From contig JBAMDO010000389.1 of the NCBI GenBank assembly GCA_037074765.1, positions 1-27,970 of the forward strand: a stretch of DNA of 27,970 nucleotides. The letters run 5' to 3'. Below are positions 1-13,290 of this stretch, in pieces. The translations under genes were made by a program, and so were the position numbers. The DNA comes from Mansonella perstans (Eukaryota > Nematoda > Chromadorea > Rhabditida > Onchocercidae). How positions within the stretch are numbered: position 1 is the stretch's first letter; each line of letters starts with the position of its first letter. Below the pieces are notes generated by a model that made no database searches, was not told the origin of the DNA, and saw only the letters and a list, made by a program, of their open reading frames with translations.

Positions 1-693
1 TCTTTTCTTTTCATATCACCAAACTTATTTCATTATCTTAATTACTAGCATTAATTGCTGATAAATTGATAAGAGTTAATAATGTTTACATGAAATGTTG
101 AAAGAAAACAATTTTTTTTCTTTGCATTTTGGCAAATGACACATCTAAAAATGCTCTGGGAAAAAAAGACGCAAATGAGTTCAAACATTTCAAAATTTGC
201 ATTTTGAAATTTAAAAAAAATTTATTCCAATTTATGTTTTTCATTTTTTTTTCTTTTTCTTTTCAACCACATTGACATTTAATGTTAAAGAAGTAATAGA
301 ACGAAAGAAAAATGTATCATACGATCGCTTTCTACCGATGAAACTTTATTTTTTACTTTTAATTGTAAATTTTGAACAGAACGACAATTCATTATTAAAT
401 TATATAATTGCGATTAATTTTGAATCTTAAAATAATTTATTTCGTTTTAGATTACTTTTCAGTGCTTATCAAATGTTAATGTAGTTTAACCACTCATTCT
501 CTGATTTTTTTTTCTTTTCTAATTGAAGTCAATTAGTTGCCTTTATTTTTTCATGAAAAATCCAAAAAAAGTTTAAGTAAATGATAATGTTTGAAAAAAG
601 AAATTTTTTTTTTATTACTTTTTTTCTTAATTTGTAGCAATAAAGTAAAAAAGAAAATTTGTTTTTTTTTGAAAATATTTACAATTTGAAACT
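1..693. other. AT-rich intergenic DNA, no gene seen
   Basis: Long A and T runs dominate. There is no reading frame with coding character on either strand and no splice-site pairs flanking an open stretch. Confidence 0.6.
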
Positions 694-699
694 TTGCTT

Positions 700-1060
700 C
701 TCATCACTTTATTTTTTCCATCGTATCACGTTTTCTGCATCAAATCACATTTTTTACATTATATCACTTTTTTTATATCATATCACATTTTTTACATGAT
801 GTCACATTTTTTAAATCAAATCATGTTTTCTACATCAAATCACATTTTTTTCACATTATATCACGTTTTTTATATCATATTACATTTTTTACATCATATC
901 AAATTTCTTACATGATGTAACATTTCTTATATCATATCACATTTATTACATGACATCACCTTTTTCATATCATATCACGTTTTTTTCCATCATATCACAT
1001 TTTCTATGTCATATCACATTTTTTACATCGTATAAGATTTTTTATATCATATCACACGTT
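700..1060. repeat. Degenerate ~20-bp tandem satellite, about 18 units
   Basis: A unit resembling CATATCACATTTTTTACAT recurs head to tail with variation: CATATCAC/CAAATCAC/GATGTCAC followed by five to eight T and a short TACAT or ATAT link. Spacing is about 19-21 bp. The repeat keeps one frame open on the plus strand (694-915), which gives a low-complexity His/Phe/Tyr peptide. I regard that frame as a by-product of the repeat and not a gene. Confidence 0.8.
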
Positions 1061-4000
1061 CTCAAGTAGATGAAAAATATTAACTGCTCTCCTAAATTTA
1101 TCTTTTTTTTTCTTTTATTTCAAAAAAAAATTTTTATTTTAAAAAAAAAATTTTATTCAAAAAAAAACTTTTATTTTTTTTTCCTTCTATTTTTTTATTT
1201 TTTAAGCAAAAAATTACGCATATGGCAGTTAAATAAATGGCTACTTTACAAAAATAATTATGGATGAGAAAGGAGACATTTATCAATGAATTAATTATGG
1301 CGCCAAAGAAACATCGGATTATTATTAATTATCAGTGAAATGGAAATAAAAATTTAATTATTATAACTTTTAAGCAAGGAAAAATGGTACTGTTTGCAAG
1401 TAATAAATATATAAATGGATGTTCACGCATTTACTTATTTGTAAACAGACACATTTGCACGAACATATGCACATGTGCCGACACACGCTCATACAAACAC
1501 ACACATATGTGTACACAGACATACGTATATCGACATGCGTACACACACATGCATGCATACGAGCACGTACGCGTAAACACAAAGATTTACCAACGACCCT
1601 CATATTCATATTATACGCAAAAGTCTAAGCACGACGTACTAATAACTTTTATGTATAAATTAAATTTTTTTTTGGAATTGAAACTTTATCTTATTTAAAT
1701 ATCATTTGCTGTGTTCACATTTCTATAGGTAGGAATTGTCAGACGTGTGTGTGTGTGTGTGCACACAAACGTATGCATAGGGGTTAAAGATTAGATCTTT
1801 GTTTTAGATAATGATATATGCAATATTAAAATTTATGCCTGAAAATGCAAAAATAAATATTTTAATCATGATACTTAAATTACTTATTTAATTTAGTTAT
1901 CAGTTATGCTATAATGAATTTTTGTGATTTTCTTTAAAATTTTATAAATAATATCATATATGCGTGACACTCTATTTAATGTGTAATTATTATAATATCT
2001 TAACTATTGTGTTAATTATTGTAATAATCAAATATTTTGCAATTATTGCAGTATTTTCATTTATTTTTCTAAAATAATAAGTAAGAATTTATTGTTTGGT
2101 TATTTTATTTTTTTATTCTTTCAATTCTTTCTTTTTTTTTTTTTTTTTTTTTTTACCATTTAATATTTTACAATTCAAATTATCCATTTTTCCTTTTGTC
2201 ATAAACTTCATTTGTTTCATCATTCAGTATTTTTTCTTCGAATTTTCTTGAATCTCTAATTTTTTTTTCAATTTGAAAAATAACCAACGATGAAAATGAT
2301 GCTATTTCATGTTTTTCGTTTTTTCAAAAGGTATTACTGTAGTTAAAAGTACCAAAAATGTTATATTATTATACAATTCATTACATTGCAGTATCTGCAA
2401 AATGCATTTTTAAAATAATTACTAATTCTTAATTTTATGAAGAAAAAAAAAAAAATAAGCCATTTTTTTTTAAGCCATTCAAGTGTTGGAATAAGCCATT
2501 CAAGTGTCGCATTTTTTTCCTCCTTCTTCAACTATTGCATTTATTTGATAGTTTATATAATGGAAAATGCTAGATATATGATTTTTTTTTAATCAACACT
2601 ACAATAAGATTTTTGCTAATTTTAGTGTATGGATTTTAAGTAATTTTAATTAGAGATGATTGCAGTTTTTTTTCCCCATACATCTTTAATTAAGTAATCA
2701 ATTATTTTGATAGGCAAAGTAAAATTTAACCATATGGTTGACATTGTAATTAGTGTTATTCTTTTTTTTTTCTTTATTTGAACTTCATCCTTTGTTTTTT
2801 TCTAAATATAGAAGCCATTTTATTATATCGGATTTGCCTTGCGTTAGAAAAATAAATCCCACAAAAACTTGAGTAATTTCAGTTATTTCAAACAGTTTAT
2901 TTTTTTAAATCCTACGAATGTGAACAATTAATGCTTAAATATTTTTCAAACTTTGTCGCAATTAATCATTGAAAAGTAATATAGAAAATATGGAAAGCCT
3001 AAAATAGAAACTTTATTATTGAGAACAAATTAATATTTTTTAAACGAGTCATGCTAATTAAATTGTATGTATTTGAATAGGAGTTGAAAATTTCTGAAAT
3101 TATCTCAATTAATTAACTTTTATGGTAGTGAAATTTATTGGTAAAATTGATTGAAACAAATTAGTGTAAATCTTTTCAATCAATATTAAAAAATGTCCTC
3201 ACTTTGCATAACATATTTTCAAGTAATGATGATCAATTAATTAATAATAATCGTTAAGAATTTTGAAACAAATGTACAGAGATAATGATTCGATAATGAT
3301 AAAACAAATTTGTCTGCAATGAATTGATTAAAAATAACCATATTTCGAAACATATTTTTGTTTTTTTGTTATTTCCATTTCTATGCTAATATTCATAATT
3401 TAAAAATTTTCATTTTTTTAAAACTGATTTTTGCAATAAATTTGGTAATAATTTCAATCAAAAAAAAAAAAAAAAAACTGATGCAATTTTTCCAAATCAG
3501 ACAAATTAATTTCAAGCATCATAAAACAATTAAATCATTTACAAATACTAGAAATAACCCATCCATCCTTTATCATATATATATTTCTGAATTTTTAATA
3601 TTCCAACAAATCAGGATTCAGTTTTTTTCTTCCTTATTTTTAATTAATTAATTAGTTTTTTCTTTTCTTTAAACGGATATATATTTGAACACTGTTCATA
3701 CATATACATCGTACTGATATGCTTACTTGGTAGCTACTTCGATTATTGATCCGGTCAGATGCTTTTATCCTGTATCGAAATGATTGGAAATGTTAATGTT
3801 ACTGATATGTACCATACTATTTTTAATTAATATATTTTTTTCATGAATTAATAATTGAAATATGCTGGATATTAAAAAAAACATTTAAAATTTTGAAATT
3901 TAAACTTTTCAATCAGATGGTACATTCAAACTTTTGATGATCTTGCAGAAATGTATTGAAATAAATTTATAATATGGTAGCTAGCATTTGCTAAAAATAT

Positions 4001-5398
4001 TTGTGGAAAAATTATTTTCCAATTATTAAATTTGTCTCCAAAAAATTTATTCAAATTTTCGAAATATTAAGTATAAAATTCGATTTTATTAAACAATTAG
4101 ATGCATTTGTAGTGCAAAATTTAATGTCACTTAAAATGTCGCTATTTACTGATTATGATTGAAATTTTTGAATTTTTACACTACTCATTATTTTAACATT
4201 TATATGGTTTGCAATCGATTTTCCGAAAAGCGGTGGTCCCTTATGGTATCAAATGTTCCAGAGATCTGAAAACTAGAAGTGATGTAATGTTTTGTTATTT
4301 TACTATGAGCGATTTGTCATACGGAATAAAGCAACGCAATAAGATATGAAACATATCATACAATAACAAAATACTATATCATACGCGGAATAAAGCGACG
4401 TAATATGATATGTGATGGAGAAACAGAACACTGTACCATGTTGCGACGGAATAAAGCAATAAAACAATTGTTTCAATATTACATTAGCATAGCGGTGCGG
4501 AACGTTCTCGCATTATCTAATTATTAAACAATGTGTGTTTCATATCAAACTTTTTGCTTGATTATCTAAAGGACAATAAAAGTTTATTAAATACGGCATT
4601 ATCATGTCTTTTAATTAGGGAATAAGATAAGCTTTCATAGCCGATTCATTTCGGAGAAAACTAGTTTTGGAAGAGTGAATGCTCTTTGACCTTTGACATA
4701 TGTGGAAGATATTTTTGAGGTTACCATACAGTTCAAATAATATCATTTACAGAAGGAGTCTGCAAAAATTTTCGTGGCTAATTCGAAGTAAAGTGATGGC
4801 CCTCAGAGTATCATATGTTCCAGAGAGATCTGAAAGTGGAACACTTTACTTGACAAAAATGGACAGATGGCCAGATGGTCAGATGGGCATGTTCATTTCA
4901 TTTGCTAATTTTGGTTCATGTAACGATCTTTCTCATATTATTAACAAACAAAACGGAAACATTATATTGTGTATTGTCCAGTAGCAAAGGTTATCTGGAA
5001 ACGTTTACATACTTTTACACTTTATATTAAAATGACTTTTGTATTAAAATGAGTGGGCAAAGGTTATCTGGGAACATTTACTCTTTACATTTTGCTAAAG
5101 CAAACTTAAAACTTATTGAATATTTCATCAATTCATTATTGCTTTTAAGTGATAAATTGGAACTTTCATTTCAATGCGCTTTTTTTTGCGTCCTAAAGGA
5201 AAATTGTATTGAAGAATGAGAATGAGAAATGAAATTAGTGAAGACAAAAATTTTATAAACGAAGTTTGATTAAAATCCCAGACATTTTAAATGGAAAATT
5301 AAACTATGGAGTAACTGGAAAGGAAGAATGGAAACAGACGTGTTGGTAAAAACACTTATAGTATACTGTAACTGGAATACAACTATTAAAGGAATTTC

Positions 5399-5430
<32 letters not shown>

Positions 5431-6858
5431 ACGAAAAACGAAAAAAAGAAAAAATGAAAAAAAGAAACAATTTCTAATTTTTTCCCTTTCATTGCTCTGT
5501 CTCTCTCTCTCTCTCATTAAATGTTATTTGTTTCAACTTTCAACAAAGTTGAACAAAAACCATTCTGCTAATGGAAATTAAAACAAAACCACACACATTC
5601 ACTGTGTGTGTACCATTGTAATTCTTACAGTATAAAAAAAAAAAAATTTATCAGATCAAAATTTTTCAAGTACAATCATGTAAATGATTCATAATTAGGT
5701 CTTTGTCTTAACATAGATGACATTTAACAGATAATACATAGTAACAGATGACATATAATAATCGCATAATGCATGCATAATGTAATATGTGTTACATTTT
5801 TTGATCAGAAATTACAATTTTATTATTCAAGCTCAATATAATTTGATGGTAAATGCTTCGTAAAATTTTTCATTCAATTTATTTGCATTAAAAGATTAAT
5901 TTTTAGCGATCATTGCCATTTATTAAAAAGAAAAATAAATAATTTAACTTTGCTTTTTATTCAGTGACTGAAAGTCCTATGACGAAGTATCGATATGATG
6001 TAACGATAAATTATCCATGAAATCATTTATAATGGCGACAAAAAATACACAAAAGCATATCATGATAAATATTATGTTAAAGGTTATATCATTACGGTTT
6101 CACCATGAATTACTTTAAACAATTTCAGAGATAGCATTAAAGAAACATAACGAATGCAGTAGATAATAACAAGAAATCATCTGTTATCAACGCGATAATC
6201 TTAAGTGTACCTACATATGGTAAAATTACTTTTGCATCATTTTTCGAATGTTAAACACATATCTTAATGTGATGTAAGTTTTTAATTCAGAATTCTATGC
6301 GAATCTTTGCAAATGTGAAAGCATCTTTCCATATTTCATAATATATACTCTGAAATTTTACATTATTTTCCCTTTTACTTAAATGTTACAGCTGGTTATT
6401 CAATAAATGAAAGGTTTATATTTAATTATGAATTGTCAATTACGATTGAAGCAAATTATGATCTTCATTTCAGTATTGCTGATTGAATTTTGCACCGGAA
6501 TTCAAAGATTTCTGTATCGTGATAAGTAAACAAATGAATAACAAGCATGACGGGAATAGCAAACAGACGTGAATAATAAATTTCCAAACAAGAAATCTAC
6601 TATGACCAGTAATACAACCTAATGTGACCTGTAATGATATTTGTAATATGACCACAAAATGGAAATTCGCTTATCCTTCAAATTACTACTTGATATTAAT
6701 AGCAATTCTACAAATTGATTGGATAAACAAAGTTTAGAGTAATGAATAAAATTGATTGCCTGATCAAGAGAGATCGAAAGACTGAAGGCTGAAGGTACTT
6801 TGAACACAGAAAATGTTATGGCACCAACAGTTCCTACATTGCTGGTTGTTCAGCTCAC
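1061..6858. other. Long AT-rich, gene-poor stretch
   Basis: No convincing gene. Contents are poly-A/poly-T tracts (for example about 2127-2154 and 5400-5460), a degenerate CA/TG-rich block at about 1480-1590, a (GT)n run at about 1745-1762, and a (CT)n run near 5499-5515. Short related motifs lie at 4245-4271 and 4807-4834, and three copies of CGGAATAAAGC start at 4322, 4386 and 4447. Open frames here (for example 4700-4984) have no recognisable domain or splice context. Confidence 0.5.
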
Positions 6859-7308
6859 TAGATTACGTAAAACTCCATCAATGAACGCATCAAAATCAGC
6901 AATATCTTGCTCCACTGTTCTCATCATTTCACGAATTAAAATTCCAGCGAAATATCAAAAGCTAAAATATAATTTAGGGAAATTATAATTTAGGCATTTT
7001 ATTAATTTTTACAACCAATAAAAAAATAATTTAAAACTGAATGCTTACCTTTGCGGACCATTTGAAGATTCGATATTGCAGCGATTTAAATTTCGGACTG
7101 CTGCTTATTCCGATATCAGAATACATGCTCGGCGACAAGAAGTCGATTTCATATCACCAAATACAAGTTTATACCAAGCTCTAAACTGATTTCGCTTTCC
7201 GAAATCATCAATGTTAGAAGCTTCATGGTCAACAATTTTTTTCCCGGAAACATTTAGCTAGCTTTATGTAACTGCCATAGCCTATTGAAGAAATAATTAG
7301 CATCTTCA
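6859..7308 (-). pseudogene. Exon-like pieces in clashing frames, possible decayed gene (downstream part)
   Basis: Read on the minus strand from 7308, a good acceptor (AATTTTCAG) opens onto EDANYFFNRLWQLHKAS and then a TAA at 7256-7254. A second frame then runs open, with KKIVDHEASNIDDFGKRNQ then FRAWYKLVFGDM, to a TAA at 7107-7105. A third frame (IDFLSPSMYSDIGISSSPK then FKSLQYRIFKWSAK) ends at a strong donor, AAAG|GTAAGC, near 7047. After a short gap, 6945-6859 encodes ILIREMMRTVEQDIADFDAF and IDGVLRNL, ending at CTA|GTGAGC. The pieces do not join in one frame, and an A7 homopolymer sits at the first frame change. I do not recognise the family. The frame changes could be real decay, assembly indels, or chance open frames. 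Confidence 0.33.
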
Positions 7309-7680
7309 CTGAAAATTCATTTGGAAATTAACTCATATTTCGCTTCAAGAAAAGTAACCACTCATTTATGAAGTATTGCACTATTCCGCTTACTTCTGCA
7401 AGTAAGTACAAAGAAGCTTTCGCATGCCTTGAGATGAATAATGAAATGCTAAAAACTGAGAGATCATACTGAAAACTAGTCTATTTCCCATCGAACCATT
7501 ACTGCAACTGCTGAGGAGTAATTTAATGGCTTATGATGAATAATAAAAATCATTAGATATCTGAAGAGCAACCGGATATGCAATGGTTGCAATCATAATT
7601 CAGCTTTATCTAGGAAAATCTAGGTGCATGCAAAATGCGAACCATATCTAATAATTCCACTTATGACGTTGACCAAAGGG

Positions 7681-7783
7681 TTAACATAAACTTGCAAATG
7701 ATCGAACGCTGCCATGTAGATAGTTATTGGAAGCGAACAAGAAACAGCAACTGTTCAGGATCACATCAGGACAAACTACATCA
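7681..7783 (-). pseudogene. Exon-like fragment after a TTTTTCAG acceptor
   Basis: A strong nematode-style acceptor (CTTTTTCAG) at 7784-7785 on the minus strand opens a 33-codon frame beginning DVVCPDVILNSCCFLFASNN and ending at TAA. It lies between the two larger exon-like blocks of the possible decayed gene and has the same orientation. No family is recognised, and chance is a real alternative for so short a frame. Confidence 0.22.
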
Positions 7784-7898
7784 CTGAAAAAGAAAAATTA
7801 CTGAGAAAGCTTTCTGAATAAATTTCACTAAGATTAAAGCAATTAAAATGAATTTCTTCAAAACCTAATAAATTATTAGTAACTGATGGCGGCATAAC

Positions 7899-8263
7899 TT
7901 AAAGGATATAGGAGGAGGCAAAAAAGGAAATACAAATCCGTAGCATCTTGTCCAGAAAATCTTTGGGATGCAGTAAATTCAAATAAATACAAACAATAAT
8001 GTAGAAATAGGGGAACTTTTCGATAGTAGACATACGGTAATTTGCAACAGCGAAAACATACATTAACGTTTTGGTGTTGAATCGCCAATTATCCCCATTG
8101 AAATATGCAGTATGAAATCTACTATAATTTAGAACAAGCTCAGCCTCTGTTAAAATTAGATTTATAGTATTCCGTGTACAGCTCAACAACGCTATTTTCT
8201 TACGTGTGCCAATTTGTTCAGCGTAGCCAGTAACTTAATTGCAATGTAAATTTGCCCTATCAT
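7899..8263 (-). pseudogene. Exon-like block with frame break, possible decayed gene (middle part)
   Basis: A good acceptor (TTTATTTCAG) precedes 8263 on the minus strand. A first frame reads MIGQIYIAIKLLATLNKLAH and meets CAC|GTAAGA, a strong donor. A matching acceptor (TTTTAACAG) 57 nt further on would define an intron, but the downstream open frame does not connect in phase with the first. That frame contains AELVLNYSRFHTAYFNGDNW, then RFNTKTLMYVFAVANYRMST, then LNLLHPKDFLDKMLRI. It also stays open through the would-be intron. This is the longest coding-like stretch of the set, over 90 codons. I cannot name the family. Confidence 0.33.
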
Positions 8264-9174
8264 CTGAAATAAAAGATGAAAAATAATGATGAAATAAAGC
8301 TTTTACTTGAAATATAAATAAAATTCGCAGGGATGATCATCATTCGTTTGATAAAGTAAATGAAAAGCTCTTTGAAAACACATCAGAAGCAGCTACCTTT
8401 TCTTTTTAGAAATTCATTTGTTTGTTAGATTAAAATAATAATGGGACGAAGTTCCTTAATTATATCATATTTGGACTTAATTTTAAAAGCAACAAAAATT
8501 TTATGAAAACCTTTTATGAATTAATCATCTTTGTTCTGTACATCTCTCTGCTCGTTTATTCGTTCCATTTAAACCAAGTTTGCACGATTGGTTTATTCAT
8601 TTATTGAGGAACATTTTTTCCTCAATAAACACTCCACATACAAACATTCCATGTATAACCAATCTGCCTGAAAGTATCCATAATTACTTGATAATGGGAA
8701 ACACAAGATGGATGTCTGAATTTCTTGTACCTTGTATTCCTAGAAATATAAGATAGGAAAAGAAAATGAGGATGTAATATACAAGAAAACTCCAAAAAAA
8801 AAAATTGTGTCCAGGAGGAGTCATTAATAATTGGTAGTCAGTCTCTTTTGTGAATCCCATTCTAGAATCATCGACTTTGTTGAATCATATTTTAGAAACC
8901 AAAAAATTGGCACTGCAGAAAAAACACATGTCCAACAGCATTTGTCTGCATTGCGCATCATAAACCGTCACACTAAAATTTAAAAATCATTAAAATCGCT
9001 TTATTACTCCTCCTTATAATGGCTGAAAGATTTCCGTCATATTTTTTTTTAATAAAATTTCATGAGTTCAATTTCAATTGACTTTAAGTTCAATTCACTT
9101 TATGAGTTCATTTGAACTTCTAATAAAATATTTATTTTATAATAATTTACCGAAACTGGCTAGGATATCAGCTG
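8264..9174. other. No gene seen; small perfect inverted repeat
   Basis: AT-rich. It holds a 10-bp perfect inverted repeat with an 8-nt loop at 8601-8628 (TTATTGAGGA / TCCTCAATAA). Short repeated AGTTCA motifs occur at about 9060-9120. Confidence 0.4.
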
Positions 9175-9350
9175 TTATTCATTCGTCTCAATAAACAAAC
9201 ACGCATCGGAATTCCATATCAGGTGACGAACTTCTTCTTGGTAATTGTGCACCTGAAAAATAATCCTAAAGTGACTTATTAAATCATTCAATGTAACAAC
9301 ATGTCGCTTGTTGCTGGTCAGCTTCAAATGATTATCAGAGTACAGGTTTG
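9175..9350 (-). pseudogene. Exon-like open frame with two good acceptors, unknown product
   Basis: On the minus strand a GGTTCCTTTCAG acceptor precedes 9350. The frame then encodes 57 residues, including KLTSNKRHVVTLNDLISHF, then QVHNYQEEVRHLIWNSDACL, ending in FIETNE and a TAA. A second acceptor (ATTATTTTTCAG) at about 9253-9254 could start a shorter exon. Just past the stop another frame reads ITADILASF into a donor (TTCG|GTAAAT), as expected if a frameshift had broken a longer exon. It is either the end of a small real gene or the upstream part of the decayed gene at 6.9-8.3 kb. Confidence 0.38.
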
Positions 9351-9560
9351 CTGAAAGGAACCAACAACAAATGCTTTTATGGATCCATTTGAACTTATTG
9401 TTCAAATTATGACTTCTACTAGAAGAGGGAATGATCTAAATAAAATATCATTTGATAAGGAAACAATAAAACAGAAACCCATCGTAATCAAATTATCAAA
9501 ACGGACTTTAATGAAATCATTCGTGGACATCTGACATCAGACTTATCCATGACTGATGGT

Positions 9561-9700
9561 AACCCATATTACACTGAACGAAAAGTTGCGCAGAGACCTT
9601 ACCCGTGACACTTATTCATAACCCATATTACACTGAACGAAAAGTTGCGCAGAGACCTTATCCGTGACACTTATTCATAACCCATATTACACGAACGGAA
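9561..9700. repeat. 59-bp tandem duplication, 2.3 copies
   Basis: The motif beginning AACCCATATTACACTGAACG starts at 9561 and 9620, and the third, partial copy starts at 9679. The first two copies are nearly identical (ACCCGTGAC versus ATCCGTGAC). The high identity suggests a recent duplication. Confidence 0.9.
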
Positions 9701-9890
9701 CAATTAACCCACATTACACGAAGCATTTTATTAGTACACGAAACCAATCCCGCCGAAAAGCTTTTATTACTTTAGCACAAAACCAACATCGCTTCTCTTT
9801 CAGAGTTTGTTATTTACTATCTGTATATGCTTCATGTATTTCAATTCCGGAAACCATTTACCGACCACATATACCAATTATGATACATAA

Positions 9891-10178
9891 CTATTGTGAT
9901 TGATGAAATGCTGACAAATCCTTCCTTCCCGAGTTTCCAACATCATCCGTAATCATCATCATTTCCTGATGAACAACAGTCACAGTTCGTTCCGAATTTC
10001 CAACATCACCATCCGTTATCATCATCATTTCTCGATAAACAATAGTTCCAGCTAAGTAATCGAAGAATATAACGATTATGAATTTTAAATTGCTTCTAAT
10101 TTCAATAGAAAAAATCTTGCAGATTACAAAACAGCTATTTGATTTAGCAGATTTTTTTTTTTTTGCCATAATATGCAA
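9891..10178 (-). other. 95-codon open frame carrying an in-frame 63-bp duplication
   Basis: A minus-strand frame stays open from 10178 to 9891. It contains a 63-bp imperfect tandem repeat (copies starting near 9934 and 9997), exactly 21 codons, giving two copies of a segment like EMMMITDxxVGNSxR. The N-terminal part is lysine-rich from a poly-A tract and unconvincing. No domain is recognised. It could be an exon fragment of a neighbour or a frame kept open by the repeat. Confidence 0.25.
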
Positions 10179-11347
10179 AGAAAGAAACTAAAAGATTGGA
10201 TAAATCTTTTAAAAACAATTTGTAAAATAAAATATACAACTGAATTTTTTTTAAACAAAAAGGAAAGGATAAAACAATGCAAGTAAAAAATAGCAAGAAG
10301 AAGCGCATTATTCTAACAAAAACTTCATGCAAAGCATATTTTCCTTGCTTTTTTTTTTTTTTTTTGTCGAGAGGAAGTGTTTTTTAAAAAGACAGGCACT
10401 ATATGACTGATACAATTGTAAATAAAAAAAAAAAGAAAACAATAAAAAAGAAATTATATTTCGAGGAATTTTCATAAAAACGAAAGCGACAGAAGGAGAG
10501 AGAGAGGAAGAAAATCCTCACCTAAAATTATGCAGATTTTTTACTTCCCATAAAATATACTGGAAAAGGGAAGATGTAGTAAACTGTGAACTAATAATAG
10601 ACATAAAATAACACGCCGTACATATAGTATCTGAAGTCATGCTATTTGGTTAATTTGGCATCAGGAAACAAGCAAACAATGATAATAATGATTAATAAAT
10701 GATAACGCGAAATTTCAGGAATAATTTCAATAACTAATCTAATATAATAAATTGAATGATAATGAGTGCATATCCATTATAGCAAATAAGCCAAATAATA
10801 CAATGATTTTAAACTGCACACATCATACCCAACATACATACAAGCAAACACACGACCAAGGTCAACTGCCAACACCAGTATTCCTCCACAACCAATAATA
10901 ATAATAAACAATAACTGTACCAAAAAAATCAAAAATCCTTTTGCCCAGAAAAAGTATATTGCCTATTTTTACTAAAAAATTTAAAATACAAACCTCAATT
11001 AACTTATAATTAATTACTAATAGCATATTTTTCATCGTTCTCTTCTAATAGCCTTTATTATTCCTAACAATATTTGAAAAAAGTTAGCAAGTAAAAAAAG
11101 TATGGATCATTTCAATTCTTAAGCCCTCTCAAGAAAGGTCCAAAAAAAATGGAGAAACAATAAGTGAAAACTTTAATATACTTTTCAAAAAAAAAAAAAA
11201 GAAGCTGAAACCACATATTTGTTTAAAAGAGACCTTAATAAAAGGAATATACTTTCTGTACTACTTTGAATTACAATAAATTAAATAAATTTGTAGCAAA
11301 GAAAAAACGAACAATAAATTATATTTCTATGATAACAATCTATTGAA
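10179..11347. other. AT-rich DNA without a recognisable gene
   Basis: Mainly A/T homopolymers and short scattered motifs. No coherent frame or splice pair was found. It lies downstream of the Rac gene in the direction of Rac transcription and could include its distal flank. Confidence 0.45.
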
Positions 11348-11428
11348 TTAAAAATGAAAAGGAAACCGTTTCCTTGGTGGTGGTGGTGGTGGCACAAACT
11401 GTACACCGGGCGGCCCATCTTCATCCAT
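11348..11428 (-). CDS. Small proline-rich reading frame (26 aa), doubtful
   Basis: On the minus strand an ATG in good context (A at -3, G at +4) opens a 26-codon frame, MDEDGPPGVQFV followed by six prolines, RKRFPFHF and a TAA. The proline run comes from a (GGT)n/(ACC)n microsatellite. A possible acceptor (AAAATTCAG) lies about 40 nt upstream, so this could be a terminal exon or a small trans-spliced unit, just beyond the 3' end of the Rac gene. It has no recognisable family, and the microsatellite alone could explain the composition. Confidence 0.2.
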   Translation of the reverse strand: MDEDGPPGVQFVPPPPPPRKRFPFHF

Positions 11429-11907
11429 GATTTTTGCATGTCAATTACTACTGCTGAATTTTGAAAAATAGATGATCGCATACGGTAGTCACATAAAGGA
11501 AAGGTAAGTTTGGAAGAACATTCAATTGACTAATTGCTTCATATGAAAAAGACGTAACATCATCTTACACAACTCAAGAATCTTGAGCAAAAACAAACAA
11601 CCAAAGAAAGAAATGAATAAAGAAGATGATAAATTATCAGGTGAAAAAAAAAGAATGAAATACATGTTCCAGATGTTCAATAAATGCTAATAGTTTGCAA
11701 TACAATTCTCCCTTTATCCGTTTCAAAAAGAATGTATGACAAATACAACGTAAATATTATTAATTGATAAAGCAACATAGTAATCTATGATATTATTGGT
11801 ACAGAATGTGCGAAATTAGTTCGCTCGCCATATATCGTAAGTAATTTGGCCACCGATATACATAAAAGTCGTTCTGCAATTTTTGCAAGCTCGTCATTTT
11901 TCCAACG

Positions 11908-13259
<1,352 letters not shown>

Positions 13260-13288
13260 GTCGTCGTAGAAACTCTTCGTATTACGAC

Positions 13289-13290
13289 CT
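13289..13290 (-). promoter_or_regulatory. 3' splice acceptor just upstream of the Rac start codon
   Basis: On the minus strand ACTTTTTTCAG ends 29 nt before the ATG at 13259. It fits the nematode acceptor consensus and leaves a very short 5' UTR. It is either a spliced-leader trans-splice site or the end of a 5'-UTR intron. Sequence alone cannot tell these apart. Confidence 0.55.

Noticed and set aside
694..915. 73-codon open frame
   Set aside because: It is produced by the ~20-bp satellite; the peptide simply repeats His/Phe/Tyr.
1370..1698. Overlapping open frames on both strands rich in His, Cys and Thr
   Set aside because: The CA/TG-rich repeat keeps several frames open at once; none has a recognisable motif.
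4700..4984. 94-codon open frame with a modest start context
   Set aside because: No recognisable domain and no flanking splice or poly-A signals; local short repeats explain part of it.
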